Of a stretch of DNA of 64,000 nucleotides, positions 42,261 through 51,850 are shown piece after piece. The DNA comes from JACRBR01 sp964371355 (GTDB lineage: Bacteria; Chloroflexota; Dehalococcoidia; DSTF01; JACRBR01): NCBI GenBank assembly GCA_964371355.1, contig CAYJMG010000002.1, forward strand, positions 1-64,000. Reading direction: 5' to 3'. Under the pieces are notes generated by a model. It had not been told where the DNA came from and searched no databases. It was given only the letters and a program-made list of their open reading frames with translations. How positions within the stretch are numbered: position 1 is the first letter of the stretch; every line of letters starts with the position of its first letter. A program made the position numbers and the translations under genes.

Positions 42261-43305
42261 GAGGTCGCCCGGACCTAAGTATCGTTCTGACGCGCGGTTC
42301 GTCGTCGCTGCGAATACGCAGGACGTACCCGCCTTGCGCGGCCTCCCATTGGAATCGTCCTTCGAGCGCCTCCGCAGGCCCCTTCACTTTTACCTGCTGA
42401 CCACCAGCGTGAAACGAGATCTCTGTCTCGACTCGTTCCAGGGTCACGGGAGAGATCGGAGCGTCAGCGCCAACCCGCTCGCCCAGCCGGCTTGACACTG
42501 CGTTCCAAACTGGCCCGGGTTGAGTGCCGATGTTTGTCGCTACGGCGCGGACAAGGTCACGGGGCGTGGTCTGTTTCTTCGACTTGGCCAAGGCGTCGAG
42601 CGCGCGTCCGAGAGCGGTGTGCACTGCTGGATGATCGTGCGTTTCCGACAACACGGCCGTCGTTACGTCGATCGTCTTCTTCAGCGCACGCGGTGCCGGC
42701 TGAACGACCCTTGCCCCGAGAAAGTTGAGCCAGTAAGTCGCCGTTCCTCCCGAGGCTTCATCGTCGACGACTCTCAGATCGGCCTGAGTGTTCACCGGAT
42801 TCGGGACCAGCGCAGCTTTCTTTAGATCTCCAATCTTCGGAAGGACGTCCTTGAGACGCTCGTACGAGATCACTCGTTCGGCCTTTCCCGTCGATTGGAA
42901 TCGATAGAGATCTTGCTCGTCGATGTCCAGCTTGAGAATTGCCAGATAGGCAGTTGGGTCTTTGTATCGGACAAGCGCGATAAGGCCGGGGGACGCTGTA
43001 CCCGGCGTCGCAGCGGACAGGCGGTCGAGCGCAGGAGGCGCGGAGGAGCCGAATGCAGGTGAGGCCGGCGGAGCGAGGCTCGCGATTTGCGCTGGCGGTT
43101 TACCATCCACCCACCAACCTGGCTGTGCCTCACCGTACTCTTCACTCCGAGAGCCTAAGTCAGCGAGATGATCACCGAGATACGACCTTGCCTCAGCAGG
43201 CATGGCAGTCGTATCCGCGACACCAATGAGCCTCGCCTCGTACTGATTGGCATCGCCACGTCTCCGAAGGTCGGCGAAGGCGAGGCTGACTATCGAGATT
43301 GCCAT
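42250..43305 (-). CDS. NdpA/NA37-like nucleoid-associated protein
   Basis: The 351-residue protein is comparable in length to NdpA (335). Similar blocks in the same order are GLIALVRYKDPTAYLAILKL, YWLNFLGARVVQPAPRALKK and ISFHAGGQQVKVKGPAEALE. NdpA-like proteins bind DNA and appear as components of some defence systems. It is coupled by overlap to the membrane protein and lies 105 bp from hsdS on the same strand. The family match is by eye and should be tested. Confidence 0.6.
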   Translation of the reverse strand: MAISIVSLAFADLRRRGDANQYEARLIGVADTTAMPAEARSYLGDHLADLGSRSEEYGEAQPGWWVDGKPPAQIASLAPPASPAFGSSAPPALDRLSAATPGTASPGLIALVRYKDPTAYLAILKLDIDEQDLYRFQSTGKAERVISYERLKDVLPKIGDLKKAALVPNPVNTQADLRVVDDEASGGTATYWLNFLGARVVQPAPRALKKTIDVTTAVLSETHDHPAVHTALGRALDALAKSKKQTTPRDLVRAVATNIGTQPGPVWNAVSSRLGERVGADAPISPVTLERVETEISFHAGGQQVKVKGPAEALEGRFQWEAAQGGYVLRIRSDDEPRVRTILRSGRPRAY

Positions 43306-43410
43306 AACTCCCCCAAGGATATGTCTGATTCGCGCCGAGCAGTTGCTCTATCGATTGATCGGATCTGTAGGGGATCTAGATGCCAGATGTCAAGCTCGCG
43401 TATTTTTCAG

Positions 43411-44727
43411 CTAGAGGAGTTCGCCGGCGAAGGCCTTTGACAAGAGGGACTGCGAGACTCGTACTGCTGCTGAAGAAGCGTTCTCGGCGCGCGTCGCTGT
43501 ACGATCCGCGAGAGAATGAAGCGCTCTAATGCGCGCGACAATCTCATGTTGTTCCGTTAGCGACGGCAGAGGCAGGGGCATCGCCCGGAGCTTCGCTGCG
43601 TTGATGTTCGACTGACTGACTCCATCGGTTCGCACGGCGCGCGCCCACGCCCTGCCCCAAGGCGACGTTATCCAGGCATTCAGAAATCCCGGCAGAACAA
43701 GATTCTGATTGCATTGAATGCGGATGAGATACGAGGCGAAAGTCATTCGATCATCGCCGATGAAGACCGCGGCCTTGCCGACCAGTTCTGGGCTGTTCGT
43801 TCGATTGAATAAAACGTCACCCGGTTGCAAGATGAACCCGCGGACAGCGGGGGAACGAGCGTCAACATATTGCATACCGCTGAAGGCCAAGCCCGACTCT
43901 GTCACGTTGGACATGCGGAGCATGGGAATGCCACCTTCGGGGTTGGTTGTACCCTTGACTGAAACACCGTATTGGATCTTTTGGGAGACCATCCCCAGTG
44001 TAGTGCGGCTCCACGTTTCGGGAAGATCTGGCAGCGCGAGCCATTCCGCCACCTGTTGCCACTCTGTCTCAAGTAGCGAGGGCTTTTCGGCGTCTCCCGC
44101 AGCGCGCGAGTCTTCTGTCAGCCGACCCGACACGGCAGCTGCAAGCACAGACTGCCGGAACCGGCGCAGGATCCCTGGCACGCGGTCCAGCCGCTCGCGA
44201 GTCGCCGCGACGCGACCGAGCAGGTCGTCGAGCTTGGTGGCGATGCGTCGTTGTTCTTCGAGTGGAGGTAAGGGGATCTTCATCGAACGCACCACGCGGT
44301 CCGATGTCGCTGGATAGTTTGATCCGGTCTGGTGAGGTGTTACCGCGTTGATGAATGCGTCGCTAATTACATAGTGGAAGAGAAAGCGCGACGCGAGATG
44401 ACAATTCGGTCTCAGGACGGTGATGCCGGTAGATGCGACCGTAGCCTCTACATCTGCCGTGACTTGGGCGATGTTTCGCAAGTACGTACGGACATTGGAG
44501 AAGAGCACGTCGCCTTCGCGAATGGGACGGCGTGCCCTAGACGGTGCATCACGTCCCAGAATTCGTTTGGGTTCGACGATGGTGAAGGAGCGGTTCGAAA
44601 TGGAACCGATGTCGACGTATCCGAACTCTTCGTTGGGATGCAGCGCCGGATTGATCGAGGCAACCTCCTCGGTCACATCTCGGAGGAATGCCCAGTTCCA
44701 GCCATGAGGAATATCTTGCGCCGTCAT
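43411..44727 (-). CDS. hsdS: Type I restriction-modification specificity subunit
   Basis: The 438-residue subunit has two target-recognition halves separated by conserved helical spacers: PLPPLEEQRRIATKLDDLL in the centre and PLPSLTEQHEIVARIRAL near the end, the usual HsdS repeats. The first half shows REGDVLFSNVRTYLRNIA, the second QPGDVLFNRTNSPELVGKAA. The two domains recognise two DNA half-sites. It overlaps hsdM by 4 bp. Confidence 0.95.
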   Translation of the reverse strand: MTAQDIPHGWNWAFLRDVTEEVASINPALHPNEEFGYVDIGSISNRSFTIVEPKRILGRDAPSRARRPIREGDVLFSNVRTYLRNIAQVTADVEATVASTGITVLRPNCHLASRFLFHYVISDAFINAVTPHQTGSNYPATSDRVVRSMKIPLPPLEEQRRIATKLDDLLGRVAATRERLDRVPGILRRFRQSVLAAAVSGRLTEDSRAAGDAEKPSLLETEWQQVAEWLALPDLPETWSRTTLGMVSQKIQYGVSVKGTTNPEGGIPMLRMSNVTESGLAFSGMQYVDARSPAVRGFILQPGDVLFNRTNSPELVGKAAVFIGDDRMTFASYLIRIQCNQNLVLPGFLNAWITSPWGRAWARAVRTDGVSQSNINAAKLRAMPLPLPSLTEQHEIVARIRALHSLADRTATRAENASSAAVRVSQSLLSKAFAGELL

Positions 44728-46163
44728 GCCCGATTGGCTGCGCGAACAGTCTCCCGACCGTTCTCAAGTTGGGCGAGGATCTGATTGAGCTCATCGACGG
44801 CCAGTTCAAGCTCCGCGATGGCGTCCGTTGCGAGTTCCTCTGGCTCTGGTAGCTCGCCCTCGTCGTCGAGCGTGTCGTCGCGCAGCCATCGCAGGCTGTC
44901 CAGCTTGAACTCTCGTTCCCCGACCTCTTTAATGTGAAACCTGCGCCAGCGGTCGTCCGTCGAATCGGAAGGTTCGCGTCCCGATCGTCCGAAGGGGTCC
45001 TCGCCGAAGCATCGCTCGAACTCCGCGAAATGCTCTGGCGTAAGCGGCCGATCCTTCTTCGTGATTGCCGGCACGTTCGAACGGGCGTCGTAAATCCAGG
45101 TGTGCTCCGTCGGTGCGCCCTTTGTGAAGAAGATGACGTTCGTCTTCGTGCCGGGGCTGTACGGCGTGAAGGTCCCTCGCGGCAATCGAAGCACCGTGTG
45201 TAGTTCGCAGTCTTGCACGAGGATCTCGAACACCTCGCCGGCCTGATCCGCGAAGAGACAGTTGTCCGGCAAGACCACGGCCGCGCGGCCTCCTGGCTTG
45301 AGTACCGTCAGGACGTGCTGCAGGAAGTTGAGCTGCTTGTTTGACGTGTGGATCGTGAAGTCGTCGCGCTCCGGCGCCTGGCCCGCGCCCTTCGTCCCGA
45401 ACGGCGGATTCGTAAGTACAACATCGAACTTCGGGCCGCTGGGCACGTCGTAAACCGAATCCCCGAGCGTGACCTCCGGCTCCAATCCGTGAAGGTACAG
45501 ATTCATCAGCGCGAGCCTGCGAGGCCGCGCCACCAGATCCTGGCCGAAGTACGTGCCATGCCTGACGCGCTTGGCGACGCTACGGTCGAGAGCGCCGCCC
45601 TTCGTCTCCTCGATGAGCCACTCGTACGCGCAGACGAGAAAGCCGCCGCTCCCGCACGCCGGGTCTCCGATGGTGAAACTCGGACTCTTTCGCGGGTCAG
45701 GCTTCACGCAACGGACGATCGACTGAATGAGGATGCGTGGGGTGAAATACTGACCAGCGCCCTTCTTGCCTTCGCTCGCTGCCTTCTCCAGCAGCCCTTC
45801 GAAGGCTTCGGCCTTCACGTCCACATCGAGCGAGGTCCAGTCCGTCTCATCGATGAGGCTGATCAGTTTCTTGAGGTTGACCGGGTTGTTGAAGCGCGAC
45901 TGCGCTCCGGAGAAGATGTCTCCGAGGATGCCGCCTTCGCGACCCAGCCGCCGCAGAATGTCGATGTAACCATCGGTCAGTTCCGTCCCGCTGAGCTTGG
46001 AGAGCGTTGGCCAGTCCGCCGCCTTCGGCAGCTCGATGCCGCGCTCGTCGGCCATCTTGAGGAACAGCAGGTAGGTGATCTGCTCGATGTAATCGCCGTA
46101 GTCGATGCCATCGTGCCGCAGCGTGTGGCAGAATCCCCAGAGCTTCTGGACCACGTCCGTCAT
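44724..46163 (-). CDS. hsdM: Type I restriction-modification methyltransferase subunit
   Basis: The 479-residue N6-adenine methyltransferase has an N-terminal HsdM helical domain (KLWGFCHTLRHDGIDYGDY), the SAM-binding GDPACGSGGFL (about 166-176) and the catalytic NPPF motif (N252-F255). The C-terminal part is helical. It overlaps hsdR by 4 bp and hsdS by 4 bp, a normal hsdR-M-S layout. Confidence 0.97.
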   Translation of the reverse strand: MTDVVQKLWGFCHTLRHDGIDYGDYIEQITYLLFLKMADERGIELPKAADWPTLSKLSGTELTDGYIDILRRLGREGGILGDIFSGAQSRFNNPVNLKKLISLIDETDWTSLDVDVKAEAFEGLLEKAASEGKKGAGQYFTPRILIQSIVRCVKPDPRKSPSFTIGDPACGSGGFLVCAYEWLIEETKGGALDRSVAKRVRHGTYFGQDLVARPRRLALMNLYLHGLEPEVTLGDSVYDVPSGPKFDVVLTNPPFGTKGAGQAPERDDFTIHTSNKQLNFLQHVLTVLKPGGRAAVVLPDNCLFADQAGEVFEILVQDCELHTVLRLPRGTFTPYSPGTKTNVIFFTKGAPTEHTWIYDARSNVPAITKKDRPLTPEHFAEFERCFGEDPFGRSGREPSDSTDDRWRRFHIKEVGEREFKLDSLRWLRDDTLDDEGELPEPEELATDAIAELELAVDELNQILAQLENGRETVRAANRA

Positions 46164-48895
46164 GCCGCGACCGCCTCGTTGAGCTCGCGAAGCAGAACTG
46201 CGAGCTGGCCATCAAACGCCTTGTTCGCCGCACCCCACCCGCCGGCACGGTCGAGCACTTGAACGAGGTCGAAGTCGTCCTTCGAGATCGAGAGATTCTG
46301 CACGAGGTGTTCTCGGATGCGCTCGAGCCACGCGCGCTGTGTTGTTGTCAGGTCGCGTCCTGCGCTGACCTTCACGACTGCGAGCCGCACGCGCTCCTCA
46401 GCCGTGAGCAACGGATGCTTCTCGTCGGCTGCGTGTTTGACCATCGAAATAATGTCCACCAGAGCCTTACCGTAGTGCTCTTTGTGCACACGCTCAAGAT
46501 TGTCAACCGTGAAGCGCTGGGGCGCACGGGTGAGCTTCATTCTTAGCTCCCCGAGGGCGTCTGTGCTCCAGTCTCCTGGTCGGTCAAGCAGCACTCGGAT
46601 CGCCTCTACCTGATCCGGGTTGTCGCACACGAACCGCTCGAATGCGACGAGGTAGTCCTCGGGCTTGTACTCCTTGCCATCGGCGCCTTTGATCAAGAAC
46701 TGCGATGTGACCATGTCCTCCACGTCGTAGCCGATCGTGAAGGTTCGTGGCGGCCGCGAATAGTTCACGAGCAAGTCTTGGAAGGGCTGGCTGCGCAACA
46801 GCAGCATCTCCCGCGCAAAGTCGCGACGCAGCCGCTCTGAGAGCTCCCTGGCGTATCTTCCCACGTCGCCGTCTGCGACGAACGCAGCGAATAGATCGCG
46901 GGCTTCCCCCGACATCTCCTTGTCGATGCGCTGCAGCCGCTTGACGAGGCAGCGAACGTTGTAGTCGCGGTCGCGGTTCTGCCAGATGTCCTCGATGATC
47001 TGCGCGATCGTGCGGGAGGGCTTATCCGGTGGTTCGAAGGTGATAGCCGTCGCGTTACGGAAGTACTCGATCAGCCTCCCGCCGAAGCAATCGAAGACTG
47101 TGAAATGAGACTTGTCCGGTGCGTACCAGTCGCCGGTACGGGTGCCGCGGCCCAACATCTGCTCGAAGAGGATGCGCGACTTCACGGGCCGCATGAAGAC
47201 GATGTACTCGAGATCCTTGATGTCGATGCCGGTGCTCAGCAGGTCCACGGTCACGACGATGGCCGGCTTCGGCCGGTTTCGGAACTCGCGGATGTGTTGC
47301 AGCGGGCGGTCTACCTTCCCGGTGATCTTTTGAACGAAGTCATCGCCACCACCGAAGACCTCTCGGGCGAGGCGCACGATCTGTGACGCGTGGGATGTAT
47401 GCGGCATGTCGTGCACGGCGAAGATGAGGGTCTTCGGAAACCGCCTATATCGCTGCTGGTGTTCGTCGGCGTACTTCTTGAGCTCCTGTAGGACCTTGCG
47501 GTTGGAGTCCGGCGAGGTGATCTTGCGCTCGACCTCGGTGGCGTCGTACTGACGCTCATCTTCGAGCCGGTCGAGCTGCTCCACACCTGTCTTCGGATCG
47601 ACCTCGCCGACGTTCGCGCCGGCTTCGAGAAACACGCCATTCATCTTCACGTCGGACTCGACCGCAACCACGTTGTAGTCGACGAGGTGACCTTCGCGGA
47701 CGGCCCGCTCGTACTCGTAGCGGAACACGACCTCTGTGAAGTAGGTCTTCGTGTGGGCGGCGGGCGTGGCGGTCAGTCCGATCTTGATGGCGTCGAAGTG
47801 GTCCAGCGTGTTACGCCATACAGAGAGTTCGGCTGAGGTGTAGCCACGGTGGCACTCGTCAGCCACGATCAAATCGAAGGCGTGGATCGGGATGTCGAGC
47901 TGATTCTCGTCCTCTTGTATCTCGTCCTCGTCATCACCGCCGAAGGCAGCGCCGCGGCCGAAGAGATTGATGGCCATCCTCTGGATAGTCGAGACGTAGA
48001 CGAACGCCTCCTTGCCCGTGGGATCGGTGAGATAGGACTGCGGGAGAACCGACGGATCGAACTTGTCCTCCTCTCCGAAGTCGCCCGACTGGAAACGCTG
48101 GCTGTAGACCTCGTAGATGTTGGTGAACTTTAGACCCGGCTCGGCCTCGCATGAACCAAACTCCCTCACCGCCTGCGCGGCGAGAGCTCGTCGGTCTACG
48201 AGGAAGAGCACGCGCTTCGCGATGCCCGCTTTCATGAGCCGATAGATCTGGTTGACCATGAGGCGCGTCTTGCCCGTGCCGGTCGCCATGGCAACAAGCA
48301 TCTGGCGTTTTCGCGCTGCTATGGCGTCCTCAATGGCCGTAACGGCTTCCCACTGATAGTCACGTAAGACGCTGGTGCCCGTCGGCAGCGTGCCCAACAT
48401 GTTGAGCCCATCCTGAAGGTCGCGGGATAGCATCTCCTCGATCGCGCCGGGCGTGTGGAAGCGGGTGATCCTGCGCTGAACGTTGAGGGGGTGGCGGACA
48501 TCGCGGAACCAGATGATCTCGCCGTTGGTCGAGTAGAGGAACGGAACGCCATAGCCGTTCGCGTCAAAGCCGGTGCCGTTCAACCCTCTTGCGTATCGCT
48601 CCGCCTGTTTCAGGACTTCTTGCGGCTCGGTGCCCACCTTCTTGGCCTCAGCGACACCCACGAGCCGCCCACCAACTGTGCAGGCGTAGTCGGCAGGTCC
48701 GTTGTGCGTCGGTAATTCGGTCAGCGCCGTAGGAGCCTGTGGAAGCGGTGTCCCTTGGTCGCCGCGTGCGACGGCCCAGCCCGCCGCCTTCAGCTTCGGG
48801 TCAATGCGCTCGCGCCGCGTCTTCCATTCAAGCTCGTCCCGTTCGACCAAGCTCCGTCCCCCAAAGGTTCGTCTACGCGTAAGAGAATATCCCAT
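46160..48895 (-). CDS. hsdR: Type I restriction endonuclease subunit
   Basis: The protein (about 911 residues from the ATG at 48895; an ATG at 48961 and a TTG at 48853 are alternatives) has the N-terminal nuclease motif (PADYACT..., then EAKK, i.e. D...E-x-K) and a superfamily 2 helicase motor with MATGTGKTR and a VADECHRG DEAD/H box, ATPAAHT and LLSTGID. It cleaves unmodified DNA after translocation. All three subunits appear intact, so the system should be active. Confidence 0.95.
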   Translation of the reverse strand: MGYSLTRRRTFGGRSLVERDELEWKTRRERIDPKLKAAGWAVARGDQGTPLPQAPTALTELPTHNGPADYACTVGGRLVGVAEAKKVGTEPQEVLKQAERYARGLNGTGFDANGYGVPFLYSTNGEIIWFRDVRHPLNVQRRITRFHTPGAIEEMLSRDLQDGLNMLGTLPTGTSVLRDYQWEAVTAIEDAIAARKRQMLVAMATGTGKTRLMVNQIYRLMKAGIAKRVLFLVDRRALAAQAVREFGSCEAEPGLKFTNIYEVYSQRFQSGDFGEEDKFDPSVLPQSYLTDPTGKEAFVYVSTIQRMAINLFGRGAAFGGDDEDEIQEDENQLDIPIHAFDLIVADECHRGYTSAELSVWRNTLDHFDAIKIGLTATPAAHTKTYFTEVVFRYEYERAVREGHLVDYNVVAVESDVKMNGVFLEAGANVGEVDPKTGVEQLDRLEDERQYDATEVERKITSPDSNRKVLQELKKYADEHQQRYRRFPKTLIFAVHDMPHTSHASQIVRLAREVFGGGDDFVQKITGKVDRPLQHIREFRNRPKPAIVVTVDLLSTGIDIKDLEYIVFMRPVKSRILFEQMLGRGTRTGDWYAPDKSHFTVFDCFGGRLIEYFRNATAITFEPPDKPSRTIAQIIEDIWQNRDRDYNVRCLVKRLQRIDKEMSGEARDLFAAFVADGDVGRYARELSERLRRDFAREMLLLRSQPFQDLLVNYSRPPRTFTIGYDVEDMVTSQFLIKGADGKEYKPEDYLVAFERFVCDNPDQVEAIRVLLDRPGDWSTDALGELRMKLTRAPQRFTVDNLERVHKEHYGKALVDIISMVKHAADEKHPLLTAEERVRLAVVKVSAGRDLTTTQRAWLERIREHLVQNLSISKDDFDLVQVLDRAGGWGAANKAFDGQLAVLLRELNEAVAA

Positions 48896-49176
48896 AGTCG
48901 CGGGGTATACCTTCCTCTCCTCACCAGCCCCGGACGGAACCTGAATCAAACCGAATCGCACCCTCAGCCCGCGCCGCTTATAGGTCGCGCGCGCTCACGC
49001 GAAGCGTGGCTATTTTGGGATTTCCCGTGACTATAGGGTTGTTTGGAGGTTCAAAGGGGGAGGGATGCCATGGGACGTGGGGGCGAACTGAGCCTTCTAA
49101 GGGGCTGCTTGGGTGGAGGGTTGGGCGAGCCGCCAGCGGCCGCCTGTGCCTGTCAGGACATTCTCTGGTCGAAGCC

Positions 49177-50088
49177 CTATGGCGAATAGCATGGTCCCAG
49201 CACATCGCCGTTGAGGACGAGACATGCTTCGATGATCGTTGCGGTGTTGGCGAGCTGTGCAAGCTCGTCCCAATTGGCGATGTTGCGTCGTTGCGCCTGA
49301 TAGGGGCACGCGACCCAGGCAACAGTTTCTGTAAGAGCCGCGTTCGCCCTCAGAGCATCGACAGGGCATGGGGGTCGGGACGAGTAGGTGACCTCGGAAC
49401 CGTCACCGAGCCTGATGCGAACATCGACACGGTACGAGACGTCGCCCCAATCGGAGTTGGCGACCGTGGCCTGGATATCGAACGCAGGAAGGTTAGTGTC
49501 GGGATCCCATGAGTTCGAGATGGGCCGGATCTCCACGTTCTCAATCTTTAGCAGCCGAGCCGTGTTGGCGGAGTTGACGACTTGTCGTGTTCGATCCGCA
49601 ACGGCTCTGGTGGCGTCCCGGCTCGCTTCCGTCGTGGCATTCTGCGCTACGAAGGTCTCCAGAGACGCATTCCCCGTCGTGTCAGACTGCGCATCGGTGT
49701 AGTCGAAGACAAAGCCGTAGCGCTCGCCTTCCCAGCCGTTGCTCACGCGGTGGGCCCAGGCCCAGGACTCTTGCTCGGACTTCAATGCACCTTCAAAGAT
49801 GTCCGCCACAATGTGCATCCGGATGCGTTCGTCATCGCCTTCCACCTTGCCGAGGCACTTGGCTTCGTACACCTCGCCGCTGCGCGCGAGCATGATTTCG
49901 GCAGCGGCAACCTGTTCCTTGTTCAGTTTCTCCTCAGAGGAGCAGACAGCCACATCGCTCAGATCCGGTCTCGCAACCTCACCGAAGGTTTCCTTACGCC
50001 TACTGCCACTGCCTCCACAGGCCACCAGCAGGGACACAATCAATGGGAAGGCGAACAAGGCAGCTTGGTGGGGCGATATTGAGCTCAC
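49177..50088 (-). CDS. Secreted lipoprotein next to the C-protein operator
   Basis: From GTG 50088 (GGGGGAGG upstream) the 303-residue protein has a signal peptide ending in SLLVACGG, then a domain with EVYEAKCLGKVEGDDE and an extracellular part with VSYRVDVRIRLGDGSEVTY. No family is recognised. It is transcribed divergently from the C-protein gene across a C-box operator, so it may be under that regulator's control. Confidence 0.65.
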   Translation of the reverse strand: MSSISPHQAALFAFPLIVSLLVACGGSGSRRKETFGEVARPDLSDVAVCSSEEKLNKEQVAAAEIMLARSGEVYEAKCLGKVEGDDERIRMHIVADIFEGALKSEQESWAWAHRVSNGWEGERYGFVFDYTDAQSDTTGNASLETFVAQNATTEASRDATRAVADRTRQVVNSANTARLLKIENVEIRPISNSWDPDTNLPAFDIQATVANSDWGDVSYRVDVRIRLGDGSEVTYSSRPPCPVDALRANAALTETVAWVACPYQAQRRNIANWDELAQLANTATIIEACLVLNGDVLGPCYSP

Positions 50089-50104
50089 GAGAACCTCCCC
50101 CAAA

Positions 50105-50136
50105 TGAGACTTATAGTCTGTAGACGCATAGTATAC
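50105..50136. promoter_or_regulatory. C-protein operator (C-boxes)
   Basis: GACTTATAGTC (50108-50118), then TGTA, then GACGCATAGTATAC (50123-50136) strongly resemble the operator of C.Esp1396I as I remember it (two GACT/ATAGTC-type boxes about 14-15 bp apart). The element lies between the divergent lipoprotein and C-protein genes. A TAGTAT -10-like sequence overlaps the second box. Confidence 0.75.
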
Positions 50137-50165
50137 GGGAGTTCAGCTTTGTCAAGGGGCCAGTT

Positions 50166-50384
50166 ATGCCTCAAGGCAAGGCCGATATTAGGGTTCGCTT
50201 CGGTAGGCGCTTGCGGGAGTTGCGCCTAAAAGCCCGGCTCTCCCAAGAGGACCTCGCCCTGGCAGCGGGTCTTCATCGGACATACATCAGTTCCGTGGAG
50301 CGGGGTGAACGGAACGTCTCGATCATGAACGTAGAACGGCTAGCTAAGGCGCTTGGCATGGCGCCTCGGGAGATGCTGCCTTAA
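50166..50384 (+). CDS. Small XRE-family controller (C-protein like)
   Basis: The 72-residue protein is almost entirely the HTH: VRFGRRLRELRLKARLSQ, EDLALAAGLHRTYISSVERG and ERNVSIMNVERLAKALG, the exact style of restriction-modification controller proteins (about 80 residues). AAGGGG lies 6 nt before the ATG, and a C-box operator is immediately upstream. C proteins normally control type II systems; the nearest system here is type I, one gene away, and no type II nuclease is seen. Confidence 0.88.
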   Translation: MPQGKADIRVRFGRRLRELRLKARLSQEDLALAAGLHRTYISSVERGERNVSIMNVERLAKALGMAPREMLP

Positions 50385-51850
50385 CCGTTCAGTCCGCTTG
50401 GCTGACCGTTACGTCGTGAGCGGCGGGGGATTTGCCCATCGAACCCGGCGTCATAGGCGGGAGCGCTCTGGCGATTCGTCCAGAGCCTGAGGATGCGTCC
50501 CTCAACCTCACCGCGTGGCCGTCCGAGTGCTTTGGAACGCTGGCGAATCGTCTTGGCAAGAGACGCACCGGCGGGCGTGGCCACGGCGCTTGTCCGAATG
50601 CAGTACTCCGACAGCTCGCGGCCTTCAATGAACTTGCAGTAAGCCTGGTAGTTGGGCGTGTTGGTGAGATAGTTGGCCGTTTCGCGCTCCACGTCCCCAT
50701 AGCTTCGCTTGGTGCCTGGCACGTAGGTCTTGTCAGCACTCGAACGATAGACGCCTTCCCGCCCCGTTCTTGTCGGTATTGACTCCAGGCGGGGCTCGGC
50801 TACTGGCGGGGAGTTGTCGAACTGCATGGCGAGCTCGCGCGCGTCCTTGCCCGTGGCGCGGAAGATGATGAAGTTACCAACATTGAGGGTCGAGCCCTTG
50901 TTGAGAATGTCGAGCTGATCGCGGTACTGGTGGGCGACGATGGTATCGATGCCAAACTTGCGCGCTTCACTCTGCAAAGTTGGAAAACTGTCGGTAGCGA
51001 AGCTGTGGTACTCATCGACAATGAGGTGAAACTGGCGGCGACTGGACTGCTCAATCTCGGCGCGGGAGAGCGCGGCAATGAGGATCTTGCCGACAAGCAC
51101 CGAGCCCAGAAGCGAGGAGTTGTCCTCGCCGAGTTTTCCCTTGGAGAGATTGACAAGAAGGATCTTGCCTTCATCCATGAGTTGGCGGAAATCGAAACTA
51201 CTCTTGGGTTGGGCAACGATATTGCGGATGACCGGATTGGTGAGGAAGCGGCCAATTTTGTTGAGGGTCGAGGAAATCCACTCACCCTGAGTACGTTTGT
51301 TATCCGGAAAGGCTTCGGCCCAATAGTGGCGGAGAACCGGGTCTGTAGTCCGGGAGACATACTCGGCACGAGCGTTGCTATCGGTGAGAAGCGGCAGCAT
51401 GTCGAGCATGGTGCAGTCCGGCGTTGCCATCAAGGTCAGAACCGTGTGGCGGATGAGGTCCTCCATGCGCGGCCCCCAGAAGTCCTGGAAGAGCTTCTTG
51501 AAGGTCAGAACCACCTCCGAACAGACTCGATCGACCAAGCGCGGATTTGAAGGATCGGCGCACTCGAACATGTTGAGGCCGAAGGGGTAGTCGATATCGG
51601 ACGGGTCAAAGAGGATGACATCGTTGACTCGACTGCTCGGAATTCGGGCCAGGGTGGCCTCGATGAGGTCACCGTGAGGGTCCATCAGACAGAGACCGTC
51701 ACCGGCTTGGATGTCCTGCAGGGCGATGTTGAGCAACAGGTTGGACTTGCCGGTGCCATTGATACCGAGGACGTAGGTACCCTGGCGCCTACCGGCGGGC
51801 GAAAGCGCTACGTCGGAATGGTGGTTGACGTCCGTCCCGAGCAGAACCAT
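50381..51850 (-). CDS. VirD4/TraG-like DNA-transfer coupling ATPase
   Basis: The 489-residue protein has Walker A GINGTGKSN (about 29-37) and Walker B HLIVDEYHSF (about 285-294), with LVNLSKGKLGED and VAHQYRDQLD, the pattern of TraG/TraD/TcpA-like ATPases with type IV coupling domains. I start at the ATG at 51850, which overlaps the upstream membrane gene by 62 bp. It should pump or couple DNA during transfer. Its stop overlaps the convergent C-protein gene by 4 bp. Confidence 0.85.
   Translation of the reverse strand: MVLLGTDVNHHSDVALSPAGRRQGTYVLGINGTGKSNLLLNIALQDIQAGDGLCLMDPHGDLIEATLARIPSSRVNDVILFDPSDIDYPFGLNMFECADPSNPRLVDRVCSEVVLTFKKLFQDFWGPRMEDLIRHTVLTLMATPDCTMLDMLPLLTDSNARAEYVSRTTDPVLRHYWAEAFPDNKRTQGEWISSTLNKIGRFLTNPVIRNIVAQPKSSFDFRQLMDEGKILLVNLSKGKLGEDNSSLLGSVLVGKILIAALSRAEIEQSSRRQFHLIVDEYHSFATDSFPTLQSEARKFGIDTIVAHQYRDQLDILNKGSTLNVGNFIIFRATGKDARELAMQFDNSPPVAEPRLESIPTRTGREGVYRSSADKTYVPGTKRSYGDVERETANYLTNTPNYQAYCKFIEGRELSEYCIRTSAVATPAGASLAKTIRQRSKALGRPRGEVEGRILRLWTNRQSAPAYDAGFDGQIPRRSRRNGQPSGLNG

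Noticed and set aside
45348..46262. Plus-strand frame inside hsdM
   Set aside because: HsdM motifs are intact on the minus strand; this frame has none.
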